This document shows positions 1-8,723 of a stretch of 64,000 bases of DNA, in pieces. The notes under the pieces are model-generated. The model did no database searches, had not been told where the DNA came from, and saw nothing but the letters and a program-made list of their open reading frames with translations. The stretch comes from Chondrocystis sp. NIES-4102. GTDB taxonomy: Bacteria; Cyanobacteriota; Cyanobacteriia; Cyanobacteriales; Xenococcaceae. The stretch lies in the NCBI GenBank assembly GCA_002368355.1, contig AP018281.1:2542001-2606000 (forward strand). Direction: 5' to 3'. The translations under genes were made by a program, and so were the position numbers. Each line of letters opens with the position of its first letter. The stretch's first letter is position 1.

Positions 1-2
1 AA

Positions 3-146
3 GGTCAAACAAGTCCCACCGAAGTCTTAAACTCCTGGATTAATAGTGATGGACATCGCGAAAATATACTTAATCCTAGTTTTACAGAGATTGGAGTCGG
101 GTATGAAGATAATTATTGGACTCAAGTATTCGGTAGACCTAGATAG
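3..146 (+). CDS. CAP/SCP-like domain protein, C-terminal fragment
   Basis: An open frame runs in from the left edge and stops at TAG 144-146, giving 47 residues. It contains the motif SDGHRENIL followed by IGVGY and YWTQVFG. This is the typical end of the CAP (cysteine-rich secretory/SCP/PR-1) domain, in which the GHRxNIL segment and the final aromatic-rich strand are diagnostic. Bacterial CAP proteins are usually exported and their biochemical role is poorly defined. The start and any signal peptide lie outside the window, so length and localisation cannot be judged. Confidence 0.8.
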   Translation, partial: GQTSPTEVLNSWINSDGHRENILNPSFTEIGVGYEDNYWTQVFGRPR

Positions 147-274
147 TTTTTTTAATTGTATTACAACAGTTAACTTAAGCGAATTTTAATTATTTATTTA
201 ACTTATATTTACTTGCTACTGGGATATTAATCATCAGCTTGAGATAACTGTTGAACTAACTTTAAATTTAAACA

Positions 275-1063
275 ATGCCATTTCTAACGATCAAAGGTGT
301 ATTTAATCCTCAAAGTGGTATTCTTGATGGCGACTCAGTTAGATTTCTGGCGGATGATGATGCTTTATTTGATCAATTGCAAGGAAGACTCAAATTTAAG
401 CCTAATGGCGAAGTTCAACTACGATATGAAGCAATAGATGCTATAGAAAAGGCAGCCAGACAACCTTTTGCTGCCAATGCTACAAAACGCAACTTGAAAT
501 TATTAGGCGGTAATGAAAATGGTTTGCCAGGATATATTTTATCTAGCCACACGGATAATAATGGTAGACCTGTTTGTTTTGTGTTTATCGGGGATACGCC
601 CAATTTAGACGGCACAGAAATAATTCTTACACCCACAGCAGTTAGAAATAGTGTCAATTATCAATTACTAGCAGAAGGTTTTGTATATCCTCTGTTTTAT
701 GACAAACTCTACAAAGAATTAAGAGACGAGATGGTAACAGCAGTAGAAGCTGCTAGGGAACAAAATCTGGGGTTATGGCAAGCAGATGTATCAAATAAAG
801 GATTTATTATTCAACCACCAGTAGATTTAAGGGAATTAAGCCCTATTTTTCCTAAACTATGGCGCAGACTAGAAAGTTTTTACCGTCGTTTATCAAATCA
901 AGATAAAACTGCGGATCAGTTTCTCGCATTTTTGGCACAAGGAAACGATGCTTTATTTACTATTCGGGATCAACGCTATATTAATTTTTCTAGTGCTTTG
1001 GAGTTGCAAGGAGACAAAATTAAATTGAATTATAAACCAGAGCAAATGGTTTTCCGCAGTTAG
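275..1063 (+). CDS. Thermonuclease (SNase-fold) family protein with C-terminal extension
   Basis: The 262-residue protein starts with a beta-rich segment carrying DGDS (18-21), then QLRYEAIDAIE (49-58), NNGRPVCF (95-102), LLAEGF and a helical run ending in GLW. This is the layout of staphylococcal-nuclease domains. R50, D55, E58 and R98 align with the catalytic or metal residues Arg35, Asp40, Glu43 and Arg87 of SNase, with R50 to E58 spaced exactly as Arg35 to Glu43. About 85 residues after the GLW motif are not part of the usual fold and I do not recognise them. There is no signal peptide, so it is probably cytoplasmic. The nuclease assignment is from motif spacing and overall divergence is high. 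Confidence 0.6.
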   Translation: MPFLTIKGVFNPQSGILDGDSVRFLADDDALFDQLQGRLKFKPNGEVQLRYEAIDAIEKAARQPFAANATKRNLKLLGGNENGLPGYILSSHTDNNGRPVCFVFIGDTPNLDGTEIILTPTAVRNSVNYQLLAEGFVYPLFYDKLYKELRDEMVTAVEAAREQNLGLWQADVSNKGFIIQPPVDLRELSPIFPKLWRRLESFYRRLSNQDKTADQFLAFLAQGNDALFTIRDQRYINFSSALELQGDKIKLNYKPEQMVFRS

Positions 1064-1160
1064 ATAGAAATTGATAAATAGAAGAAGTATTATTACTTGG
1101 ATATTAAAGCCAGAAGTAGGGTAATTAGCTTAAATGGGTATGGTGATCGAGATACAGTAG

Positions 1161-1412
1161 CGGAGGCTTACTTCATCACACTTAGAATTTGCAATAGTTG
1201 AGAGACTAGAAGTACCGTTTACCAACGTAGTAAAAGGTAGACAAATAAAAAAATTGAACCTAAGCAACACTAGTTTAGGTTTTCTACGTTTAAGGTGCAA
1301 TGTGATCGATCTTCAACATCATAAATTATCTGAAAATCTATCAGCAGACTTGAGTCTACAACCTTGTCTTCTATTGTCGGCTAAAAACAATAAATTTATC
1401 CTGTTTACCTAG
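1161..1412 (+). pseudogene. Unassigned open frame, possible gene remnant
   Basis: The frame is open for 83 codons between TAG 1158-1160 and TAG 1410-1412. It reads with protein-like composition (for example HLEFAIVERLEVPFTNVV and NLSNTSLGFLRLRCNVI), but has no ATG and no ribosome site at a useful position. It may be the tail of a decayed gene or a chance open frame. I do not recognise a family. Confidence 0.2.
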
Positions 1413-1467
1413 TTGACTTAAAAATCAAATATCGGTATGATATTTTTCATGTTGATTTAAAAATCAA
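1413..1467. promoter_or_regulatory. Pair of near-palindromic 16-mers, candidate operator
   Basis: TTGACTTAAAAATCAA (1413-1428) and TTGATTTAAAAATCAA (1452-1467) are two copies of one 16-mer differing at a single base, 39 bp apart. The second is a perfect 7-bp inverted repeat around AA. They sit immediately upstream of a strong Shine-Dalgarno AAGGAGG (1472-1478) and the coiled-coil gene. Two copies at a near-constant helical phase suggest a binding site for a dimeric regulator. This is inference. Confidence 0.35.
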
Positions 1468-1487
1468 TTACTAAGGAGGAAAAAAAT

Positions 1488-2474
1488 ATGAATTATCTAA
1501 CAAACAATCAACAAGTTACACCGTCTACAGCCAAGGATGCGATCGCGATCGCTTTTAAGCAATTGTTAGATCAGTATCAACAGAATGAATATAAAATTGC
1601 CACAAAAGAGGAAGAAGCAGAAAAGGAAAAGAACAAGGAGTTATTAGAAAAAACTAGGAATTATACAGTTAATAATATTGTTAATGATCTGGCTGCTTTG
1701 CAGTTAAATTTTGGTGGTGTAATCAATCAATTGACCAATAACTTAACTACAGAAAGCGATAAATTAGAAGAATTAAAGAAAGCGATCGCAGTTGAATCTA
1801 AGTATTTGGAACAATTAAATCAAGTCCGTTTAGTTGCCGATGCTTTACACATTTTTGAACAGGAACATCAAGAAAAAATTGCTTCTTTAGAGATGGAAAC
1901 TCAATCAGAAAAAGAAATGATTGAGCAAGAAATGGTTCAGGTAAGAAAAGTATGGGAAAAGGAACAAATTCAATTTGAATATAAAGTAGCAGCAGCAGCA
2001 GAATTAACCACCAGACAAAGAGAAGCAGCAGCAGCAGATTATCAATATCAATTAGAGCGTCAAAGAACTATTGAACAGGACGAATATGAGGAAAATAAAC
2101 GTTTACAAGCCAGGGAATTAAGCGAACAGCAAGCAGCAAAAAATCTTGATTGGCAAGAGAGGGAAAAGTATTTAGCAGATCATCGGGAAGAATTTTTAAA
2201 AAACCAAGAGAAAATTAATACTTTTGATGCCAAGCTGACAGAAGAATATAATCAAGCTAAGGGAAATGCTATTAAAGATGCGGAAAGTAGATATAAGTTT
2301 GAAGCTGAATTAAAAGAAAAAGACTGGTCGGCAACTAAGGAAGGTTATCAGTTAAAAATTGAGTCTTTAAGCGCAACAATAGAAAGACAGAACCAACAAA
2401 TTACTGAAATAACTAATAGATTGCAAGAAGTTAATACTCAAGCACAAAATTTGGCAAGACAAGCATTTCAATAA
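1488..2474 (+). CDS. Coiled-coil protein A of a tandem paralogous pair
   Basis: This 328-residue protein is almost entirely charged alpha-helix, rich in Glu, Lys and Gln, with long heptad-like stretches from about residue 35 to the C-terminus. There are no membrane segments and no signal peptide. It resembles the next gene product in length and layout: a short leader, a TVNN/NDL segment near residue 58, a motif NFGG(V/A)xxxL, a central KEQ-rich helix and a tail VQNLA/AQNLA. Start is fixed by a strong AAGGAGG seven bases or so upstream of ATG. Cyanobacterial coiled-coil-rich proteins can assemble into filaments, and tandem pairs such as LfiA/LfiB of Anabaena are known, but homology to those cannot be established here. 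Function is unknown. Confidence 0.75.
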   Translation: MNYLTNNQQVTPSTAKDAIAIAFKQLLDQYQQNEYKIATKEEEAEKEKNKELLEKTRNYTVNNIVNDLAALQLNFGGVINQLTNNLTTESDKLEELKKAIAVESKYLEQLNQVRLVADALHIFEQEHQEKIASLEMETQSEKEMIEQEMVQVRKVWEKEQIQFEYKVAAAAELTTRQREAAAADYQYQLERQRTIEQDEYEENKRLQARELSEQQAAKNLDWQEREKYLADHREEFLKNQEKINTFDAKLTEEYNQAKGNAIKDAESRYKFEAELKEKDWSATKEGYQLKIESLSATIERQNQQITEITNRLQEVNTQAQNLARQAFQ

Positions 2475-2637
2475 ACCAATTCAATTTTTTAATTTTATGG
2501 AATCCTTAGTTACGGATATCTCTCTGGCGATTAAGTAATGAATTAAAATTACATTTTTTGAGCAACGCGAACCGTTAATTTATTAATCCTTTGGGATAAC
2601 TAATACCAATTACATTAATATAGGAGGAACAATTACT

Positions 2638-3702
2638 ATGACAATCAATTCCAAAAGCACAAAAACAGAAATCTTAGCAGCATACAAAGAAATAGAAAAG
2701 CAAAATAAAAGTTTAGAAGCTGAAGTAAGAAAAGGCGGTTTAACTTCTAAAACTACTAATCAAGTAATTGTAGAAAAAAAAGAAGTAGTGACTGTAAAAA
2801 ATTACAATAATGATATCTCCGCAACGATTAAATCATTAGAACAAATACAGAATAATTTCGGTTCAGCAGTAAGTAACTTATCAGAAAGACTAATTAGCGA
2901 ATCAACAAAACTTACAACTATTAGAAACGCGATCGCCCAGGAAAAATCGCAATTAGAACAACTACATAAACTTACAGATATTGAAGATACAACAATTGAT
3001 ACTTTAATTCAACAATATCAAGCTAACGTCAAAAGGTTTACCGAACAACTCAATCAAAAACAGGAAGAATCACAGCAGGAAATAGAAACCTTGCTGGAAG
3101 CTTGGACAAAAGAACAAGAAACCCACAATAGATTAGTTAAAACTAGAGACGACGAATATCGAAAAACGCAACAAAGACAACAACTAGAATATGAATACAA
3201 TTTAAACTTAGAAAGAAATCTCAATCAAGAAGAATACGAACAAGAACAAAAGATTAAACAAGAAGAATTAAAATTAACCCGTACAACAATAGAAAAACAA
3301 TGGCAAGAAAGAGAAGCAGCGATCGCAAAACAAGAACAAGATTACAGTGAGGCGCAAATAAAAGTCTCAGCTTTTGAAGAACAATTAAAAGCAAAAATAA
3401 AACAAGGAAAAGAAGAAGGAACAGGTATAGGTAATTACCAAACCAAAATCAAAACCGAATTAAGAAATAGAGAAATTATCGGTGAAACCCAAAATTATCA
3501 ACTAAGAATTGAAGATCTACAACAAATAATTCAACAACAAGAAAGTAGAATTAATAAACTCTCACAACAATTAGATACTTCCCTGCAACAGGTACAAAAT
3601 TTAGCAGTCAAAGCCATCGAAGGTACATCAAATCGTAACTCTTTTGAAGCCATGAAAGCGATCGCTCTGGAACAAGCTAAGACACAAATTAAAAATAAAT
3701 AA
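2638..3702 (+). CDS. Coiled-coil protein B of a tandem paralogous pair
   Basis: The 354-residue product parallels the gene 163 bp upstream: TVKNYNNDI near residue 51, then IQNNFGSAVSNLSERL, a long Gln/Glu/Lys coiled coil with the EYEQEQK-type core, and the tail QVQNLAVKAIEG. It also has about 28 extra C-terminal residues. No enzyme motif, membrane span or signal peptide is visible. AGGAGG lies a few bases before ATG 2638, matching the strong ribosome site of its partner. The shared layout points to an old duplication and probably to hetero-oligomer assembly; the latter is inference. Both could be cytoskeletal or scaffold proteins, but phage-tail-like or other fibrous roles are not excluded. 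Confidence 0.75.
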   Translation: MTINSKSTKTEILAAYKEIEKQNKSLEAEVRKGGLTSKTTNQVIVEKKEVVTVKNYNNDISATIKSLEQIQNNFGSAVSNLSERLISESTKLTTIRNAIAQEKSQLEQLHKLTDIEDTTIDTLIQQYQANVKRFTEQLNQKQEESQQEIETLLEAWTKEQETHNRLVKTRDDEYRKTQQRQQLEYEYNLNLERNLNQEEYEQEQKIKQEELKLTRTTIEKQWQEREAAIAKQEQDYSEAQIKVSAFEEQLKAKIKQGKEEGTGIGNYQTKIKTELRNREIIGETQNYQLRIEDLQQIIQQQESRINKLSQQLDTSLQQVQNLAVKAIEGTSNRNSFEAMKAIALEQAKTQIKNK

Positions 3703-3844
3703 ATTAAATAAATATTAAATATTCTAGGGTATGTAGGGGTAAATCATCTTTATCTCTACTTTTTTTTGAATGAATATATAGTAATAATATTAGGTTTATA
3801 TTTTAGCTGCTAACTATTAGCTTTGGGTTTGGGCTTTTAGCTTC

Positions 3845-3937
3845 TTAATTAATAACTTAGTTCATAATATCTATTACTTTTTAGCTTTGGTATCTTATCA
3901 ATACGCTATAACGCTCAACTAATCCGTGCTTGATAAC
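3845..3937 (-). repeat. Dispersed non-coding element, inverted copy of 30237-30316
   Basis: Positions 3845-3878 match the reverse complement of 30283-30316 at 31 of 34 bases. Positions 3912-3937 match the reverse complement of 30237-30262 with a few changes, so the two conserved blocks are in the same order with a diverged middle. A third partial copy of the first block lies at 30341-30370. This is a short intergenic repeat family without coding capacity. Confidence 0.65.
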
Positions 3938-4159
3938 TCTTAGCTATTATTTTTAAAGTAATATGTGCTACTTAATACCTAATACAATTAGATCTTAGCT
4001 TGTTTTGTCTCCTGACTCCTGACTTGTATTACCTAGTACCTACTACTTTTCATAGCTAATAATCATCTAAATTTTCATAAACTAATCTGGTACAAATATA
4101 TAATTCAGCACATATTAAATAAAAAATATTAACAGTAATTAACATCAAACACAGCAAAC

Positions 4160-4189
4160 CTTTAAAAACCGATTACCTATTCTTAATAT
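4160..4189 (+). promoter_or_regulatory. Candidate Pho box (weak)
   Basis: Three octamers at exact 11-bp spacing, CTTTAAAA (4160), GATTACCT (4171) and CTTAATAT (4182), each partly match the cyanobacterial Pho-box unit CTTAACCT. The matches are imperfect. The interest comes from the spacing and the position 115 bp upstream of a phosphoester hydrolase gene. Confidence 0.3.
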
Positions 4190-4303
4190 ACCCATGAAAT
4201 CCTAATAACTAGAAAACATTAATTAGATAGTTATAACAGCTTCCAATTATATGTTTTTACTAATCTAAATAGTTTGATTTCATTCAAATAAAAAAATTTA
4301 AAC

Positions 4304-7300
4304 ATGACTAACCAAATAATTGGTTTTACTTCTCTACCAGCAGATACTTTTGCAGATGGTACACCCGCAGGAGGTAATGACGGTGAAGGAAAGCCAATAG
4401 ATGCCAATGGTAGAACGGGCCCTTTTGATGGACAACCTGTTCAAGGTTTTAGTGGTGTACAGTTTGCTCCCGATAATACAGGATCATTTTGGTTTCTATC
4501 TGATAATGGTTTTGGGACAAAAGAAAATAGTAGTGACTATCTATTACGCATCTATCAAGCAGATCCCAATTTTCGGGGAGTAGAAAACGGTGACGGTAAT
4601 ATAGCTATAGAAAACTTTATTCAGTTAGCCGATCCTGATAATTTAATTCCTTTTGATATTACTAATCAAGATAGCCCAGAACGCTTGCTAACAGGGAGCG
4701 ACTTTGATCTAGAATCCTTAAGTATCGATTCCAATGGCGACATCTGGGTTGGTGATGAATTTGGGCCCTATCTATTGCATTTCGACTCCGAAGGTAAATT
4801 ATTTGAAGCACCTATTGCCACTCCTAATATTACCAATTTAAATACCCTAGAAGGACAAGATCCATTAGTAATTGCTCATCGTGGTGCAAGTGGTATATTA
4901 CCCGAACATACCTTAGAAGCATATAAAGTAGCGATCGCTCAAGGGGCAGATTTTATTGAACCTGATTTAGTTAGCACTAAAGATGGGGTGTTAATAGCTC
5001 GTCACGAACCCATTCTTGATGACACTACTAATGTCGCCGAGATATTTGGTGAAGAAAGAATGTCTACCAAAATCCTAGACGGAGAAGAGGTAACAGGATA
5101 TTTCGCCGAAGATTTCACTTTAGAAGAAATTAAACAGTTAAGAGCGGTTCAACCACGGGAATTTCGCGATCAAGAATTTAATGGTGCGTTTGAAATTCCT
5201 ACCTTCGCCGAAGTTATTGAATTAGTTCAACAAGTCGAAGCCGAAACAGGGGTAAAAGTTGGTATTTATCCCGAAACTAAACATCCGACCTTTTTTGAGC
5301 AACAGGGCTTATCTTTAGAAGAACCACTAATTAAAACCCTCAAAGAAACAGGGTTTACCGATAGCAATCGCATTTTTATTCAATCCTTTGAATTTCAAAA
5401 CCTCATTGAACTTCAAGCAATGCTGGATGCTGAGGGGTTAGGGGATATCCCTTTAGTGCAACTTTACGGTGATACAACTAAAGATGCTAGTCCTGAAGAT
5501 GGTTTTTCCGTACCCTACGATATCCGTTACAACCTCGAACAAGGTAATGATCTAGCTGCTATTTACGGTCAAGATTTCGTTGAGGCGGTAGAAAATGGTT
5601 TATCAGCAAGTACTACTTATAAAGATTTAGATAGTGCCGAATTTTTACAACTTATCAGTGATCAATACGCCGAAGGTGCAGGACCCTGGAAAAACAATAT
5701 CTTATTACGTGAGAGTATAGATACCCCAGTCGATGGCGATGGTGATGGTGAAGCTGAAATTACCACCCAGTTAACAGGTGAAATAAGCCCATTTATCGAT
5801 GATGCCCATGCTGCTGGGCTACAAGTTCATCCCTACACCCATCGTAACGAAGAACGGTATCTAACCCTAGGGGCGGATGGCACACCCCAAACCCCAGAGA
5901 AAGAACTAGAACAACTGATAGAAATAGGTGTCGATGGATTTTTTACAGACTTTCCAGCCACTGGAGTAGCAGTAGTAGATTCGGTAACAGGAGAACTAGT
6001 GCGATCGCCAGAAAATCCTGATTTAGGCGAGGAATTACCTAATTTAGACACATCACGCGGTTTTGAAGGAATGGCATATAGCCCAGACCGTCAGACCTTA
6101 TATCCTTTCCTCGAAGGCAAAGTAGCTGGTGATCCTGAAGATGCCCTACGCATCTATGAATTTGATGTGGCATCTGGCAGTTATACAGATTTGGTTGGTT
6201 ACTATCCCACCACCGATGGTAATCCTATTGGTGACTTTACCCCCATTAACGACCACGAATTTCTAGTGATCGAACGGGATAACAACCAGGGACAAGAAGC
6301 GCAATTTAAAAAAATCTTTAAAGTCGACCTATCTCAGGTAGATGAAAACGGTTTTGTAGCCAAAGAAGAAGTTGTTGACCTACTTAATCTTGACGACCCC
6401 GAAGACTTAAATGGCGATGGTCAGACTACCTATGATATGCCCTTTGTAACCATTGAAAATGTCGTGGTCGTTGACGAAAACACCATCTTAGTTGCCAACG
6501 ATAACAATTATCCCTTTTCTCAAGGTAGAGAAGGCGATATCGACAATACCGAAGCAGTTTTAATCAATTTAGAACAACCCTTAAATCTTGACCCTAATCT
6601 TGGAGGTAATCCCATAACATCAACACCCATTACTAATACTGGCGATACCGAACAACCTAGTCAAATGAAAGGTTTAAATGGTTACCAAGTAGATCCCATT
6701 TTTACCGTTGGTGAAGAAGTAAATGGCTATACTCCTCCTGGTATTCTAGACGGTTTGGGAGCATTTACTCTAGACGACGATACTATTAGAGTATTAGCAA
6801 ACCACGAATTTAGTGCAGATTTAGGTTATAGCTATACATTGGCTAATGGTGCAGAATTAACTGGGGCGCGAGTTAGTTATTTTGATATCAATAAAGAAAC
6901 TCTACAATTAGAAGCTTCTGGGTTAGCTTACGACAAGATTATTAATCGTGCTGGGGAAGAAGTAAACGAAGCATCAGACCTCGAATTTGAAGGTATCGAT
7001 CGCACTTGTTCTGCTCATTATATTGAAGCGGAGCAATTTGGCGAAGGTCGTGGCTTAAAAGATAGTTTGTTTTTTACTGGGGAAGAAACCAATGGTGGTA
7101 CTGAATTTGTACTAGACCCAGCTACCAATACTCTTCATGCTGTGCCTTGGATGGGTCGCGCTGCTTGGGAAAATGTTACTGAATTAGATACAGGTACAAC
7201 CGATAAAGTAGCATTTTTAATTGGAGATGATCGCGAGGCTGCACCTTTACTCATGTATGTCGGTGAAAAAGATTGTAGTTGTGATGCCAACTTGCTAGAA

Positions 7301-8230
7301 CGTAACGGTTTAGTTGGCGGTAAACTCTATACTTGGGTTGCTGATAATGCTTTAGCAGATACTCCTACTTTTACTAACGAAGATGGCGAAATCGTTGATG
7401 ATGATAGCGCACCAGATCCATCTGGTTTTAATGGTACTGGTAATAGTCAAACTGGTAGCTGGGTTGAATTAGACTATTATCGTCCTGACTTGGCTGCTTC
7501 GGCGGTAGATACTAACGATGATGGGGACATTCAAGATGAACTTGGTTACGATGAACAGGGTTTTGCAACTCAAGCACAACAGGATGAATTATTTATCGCT
7601 GCTGGTGGTTTCCAATTCTCACGCCCTGAAGATGTAGCCACTAATCCCGAAGATGGTACACAAGCAGTACTAGCTTCTACTGGTCGTGGTAATCGCTTTG
7701 CAGAAGATAATTGGGGTGATACCTATAAAATTGATACCGAATTTAGTGAGTCTGGCGATCCTTTAATTGGCAAAATCGATATTCTTTATGATGGTGATGA
7801 TGCAGGAAAAGGTCAATTTCCAGATTCCGACTTTGGTTTACGTAGCCCCGATAACTTAGATTGGGCAGAAGATGGGTATATATACGTTCAAGAAGACCGT
7901 GCAACAGCAGAAGATGAACAATTTGGTGGTACATCTGGCGAAGAAGCTTCTATTTGGCGTATAGACCCTCTTTCTGGTCAATTAACACGTGTGGCTCAAA
8001 TGGATCGTTCAGCTTTACCCCAAGGACAAACTGATCCTGAACCTAATGATCTTGGTAATTGGGAGTCATCGGGTATTCTTGATGTTTCTAATTTATTTGA
8101 TCAAGATCCTGGAAGTCTATTTATCTTCGGTGTTCAAGCCCATAGTTTAGAAGATGGTATCATTGCCGAGGCTGATTTAGTCCAAGGTGGTCAATTAGCT
8201 TTCTTAAATAGCGAAACACATTCAATGTAA
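4304..8230 (+). CDS. Multidomain phosphoester hydrolase: phytase-like, GDPD and PhoX-like (DUF839)
   Basis: This 1308-residue protein carries three hydrolase modules. Residues about 4-180 and 577-770 look like two halves of the esterase-like phytase family (GFSGVQFAPD; DNGFGTKENS; GFEGMAYSPD). Between them, about 188-560, lies a glycerophosphodiester phosphodiesterase domain with AHRGASG, PEHTLEAY and DFIEPDLVSTKDGV, the HRG...ExD catalytic signature. Residues about 785-1300 are DUF839/PhoX-like (NHEFSADLGY, FFTGEETNGG, FSRPEDVATN). The likely role is release of phosphate from organic esters outside the cell. There is no N-terminal signal peptide and no obvious RTX repeat, so the export route is unclear; type I secretion is common for such cyanobacterial enzymes. 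A weak Pho-box match lies upstream. No phosphate-transport gene is adjacent. Confidence 0.85.
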   Translation: MTNQIIGFTSLPADTFADGTPAGGNDGEGKPIDANGRTGPFDGQPVQGFSGVQFAPDNTGSFWFLSDNGFGTKENSSDYLLRIYQADPNFRGVENGDGNIAIENFIQLADPDNLIPFDITNQDSPERLLTGSDFDLESLSIDSNGDIWVGDEFGPYLLHFDSEGKLFEAPIATPNITNLNTLEGQDPLVIAHRGASGILPEHTLEAYKVAIAQGADFIEPDLVSTKDGVLIARHEPILDDTTNVAEIFGEERMSTKILDGEEVTGYFAEDFTLEEIKQLRAVQPREFRDQEFNGAFEIPTFAEVIELVQQVEAETGVKVGIYPETKHPTFFEQQGLSLEEPLIKTLKETGFTDSNRIFIQSFEFQNLIELQAMLDAEGLGDIPLVQLYGDTTKDASPEDGFSVPYDIRYNLEQGNDLAAIYGQDFVEAVENGLSASTTYKDLDSAEFLQLISDQYAEGAGPWKNNILLRESIDTPVDGDGDGEAEITTQLTGEISPFIDDAHAAGLQVHPYTHRNEERYLTLGADGTPQTPEKELEQLIEIGVDGFFTDFPATGVAVVDSVTGELVRSPENPDLGEELPNLDTSRGFEGMAYSPDRQTLYPFLEGKVAGDPEDALRIYEFDVASGSYTDLVGYYPTTDGNPIGDFTPINDHEFLVIERDNNQGQEAQFKKIFKVDLSQVDENGFVAKEEVVDLLNLDDPEDLNGDGQTTYDMPFVTIENVVVVDENTILVANDNNYPFSQGREGDIDNTEAVLINLEQPLNLDPNLGGNPITSTPITNTGDTEQPSQMKGLNGYQVDPIFTVGEEVNGYTPPGILDGLGAFTLDDDTIRVLANHEFSADLGYSYTLANGAELTGARVSYFDINKETLQLEASGLAYDKIINRAGEEVNEASDLEFEGIDRTCSAHYIEAEQFGEGRGLKDSLFFTGEETNGGTEFVLDPATNTLHAVPWMGRAAWENVTELDTGTTDKVAFLIGDDREAAPLLMYVGEKDCSCDANLLERNGLVGGKLYTWVADNALADTPTFTNEDGEIVDDDSAPDPSGFNGTGNSQTGSWVELDYYRPDLAASAVDTNDDGDIQDELGYDEQGFATQAQQDELFIAAGGFQFSRPEDVATNPEDGTQAVLASTGRGNRFAEDNWGDTYKIDTEFSESGDPLIGKIDILYDGDDAGKGQFPDSDFGLRSPDNLDWAEDGYIYVQEDRATAEDEQFGGTSGEEASIWRIDPLSGQLTRVAQMDRSALPQGQTDPEPNDLGNWESSGILDVSNLFDQDPGSLFIFGVQAHSLEDGIIAEADLVQGGQLAFLNSETHSM

Positions 8231-8287
8231 TTAGTTAAATTACGCTTGGCGATTTCGGAACTTTAATATTTTTTAGAGTTCTGCGAT

Positions 8288-8331
8288 CGCGAAGTGTAGC
8301 CCTTCTGGCTATTCGCGAAGTGTAGCCCTTC
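8288..8331. repeat. Two direct copies of an 18-mer with 26-bp period
   Basis: CGCGAAGTGTAGCCCTTC occurs at 8288-8305 and again at 8314-8331, next to a HIP1 octamer. It lies between the convergent ends of the phosphatase and the VanZ-like gene. Probably a dispersed non-coding repeat. Confidence 0.6.
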
Positions 8332-8360
8332 GGGTAATTGCCATTTTTTAGCTTTTGAGG

Positions 8361-8723
8361 TTAATTGTTCCCTTTCAAGAAAATTCTTTGTAATAATTCC
8401 GCCATGATCCATCCCACTAATAAACCCATAACATTAGCCAGTAGATCTTGTAACTCTCCGTAGCGATTAATATATGGTTGTAGTAACTCAATCATGCCAC
8501 TCCAAGCAATAAAACCCAAAGCAATGATCAGCCAATTATCGGGTTTTCTCAAAGCTGTCGGTAACATAAGCACCCCATAAGCAATAAAATGATGCAGTTT
8601 ATCCCCACCAGGAAAGGGAGGTAATTTATCTAACGGACGCAGAGATAAGATAGTTATTAGTGTCAAGATAAATATAGTCAGGGATACCCAATGTCTTCTA
8701 ATTAAAGTTAGCAATGCAACCAT
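8361..8723 (-). CDS. VanZ-like family membrane protein
   Basis: The 120-residue product has four hydrophobic segments and the VanZ-family pattern DKLPPFPGGDKLHHFIAYG near residues 33-51, then a fourth span preceded by ELQDLLANVMG. VanZ-like proteins are small integral membrane proteins of largely unknown function; only VanZ itself is linked to teicoplanin resistance. I chose ATG at 8723 because the codon before it, also in frame, is TTG. The gene is convergent with the large phosphatase and has no operon partner. Confidence 0.8.
   Translation of the reverse strand: MVALLTLIRRHWVSLTIFILTLITILSLRPLDKLPPFPGGDKLHHFIAYGVLMLPTALRKPDNWLIIALGFIAWSGMIELLQPYINRYGELQDLLANVMGLLVGWIMAELLQRIFLKGNN

Larger units (their letters stand above)
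1064..1487. other. Gene-poor gap before the coiled-coil pair
   Basis: No gene with a credible start is visible in these 424 bases. The stretch holds an unassigned open frame (1161-1412) and two near-palindromes just upstream of the coiled-coil gene, listed separately. Nothing else is recognised. Confidence 0.5.
3703..4303. other. Gene-free, AT-rich gap with dispersed repeats
   Basis: No coding frame is supported in these 601 bases. The left part (about 3770-4060) holds dispersed-repeat pieces: TTAGCTTTGG/TTTTAGCTTC units, a block shared in inverted orientation with 30237-30316, and CTCCTGACTCCTGAC followed by TACCTAGTACCTACTACT. The right part is the leader of the phosphatase gene. Confidence 0.7.
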
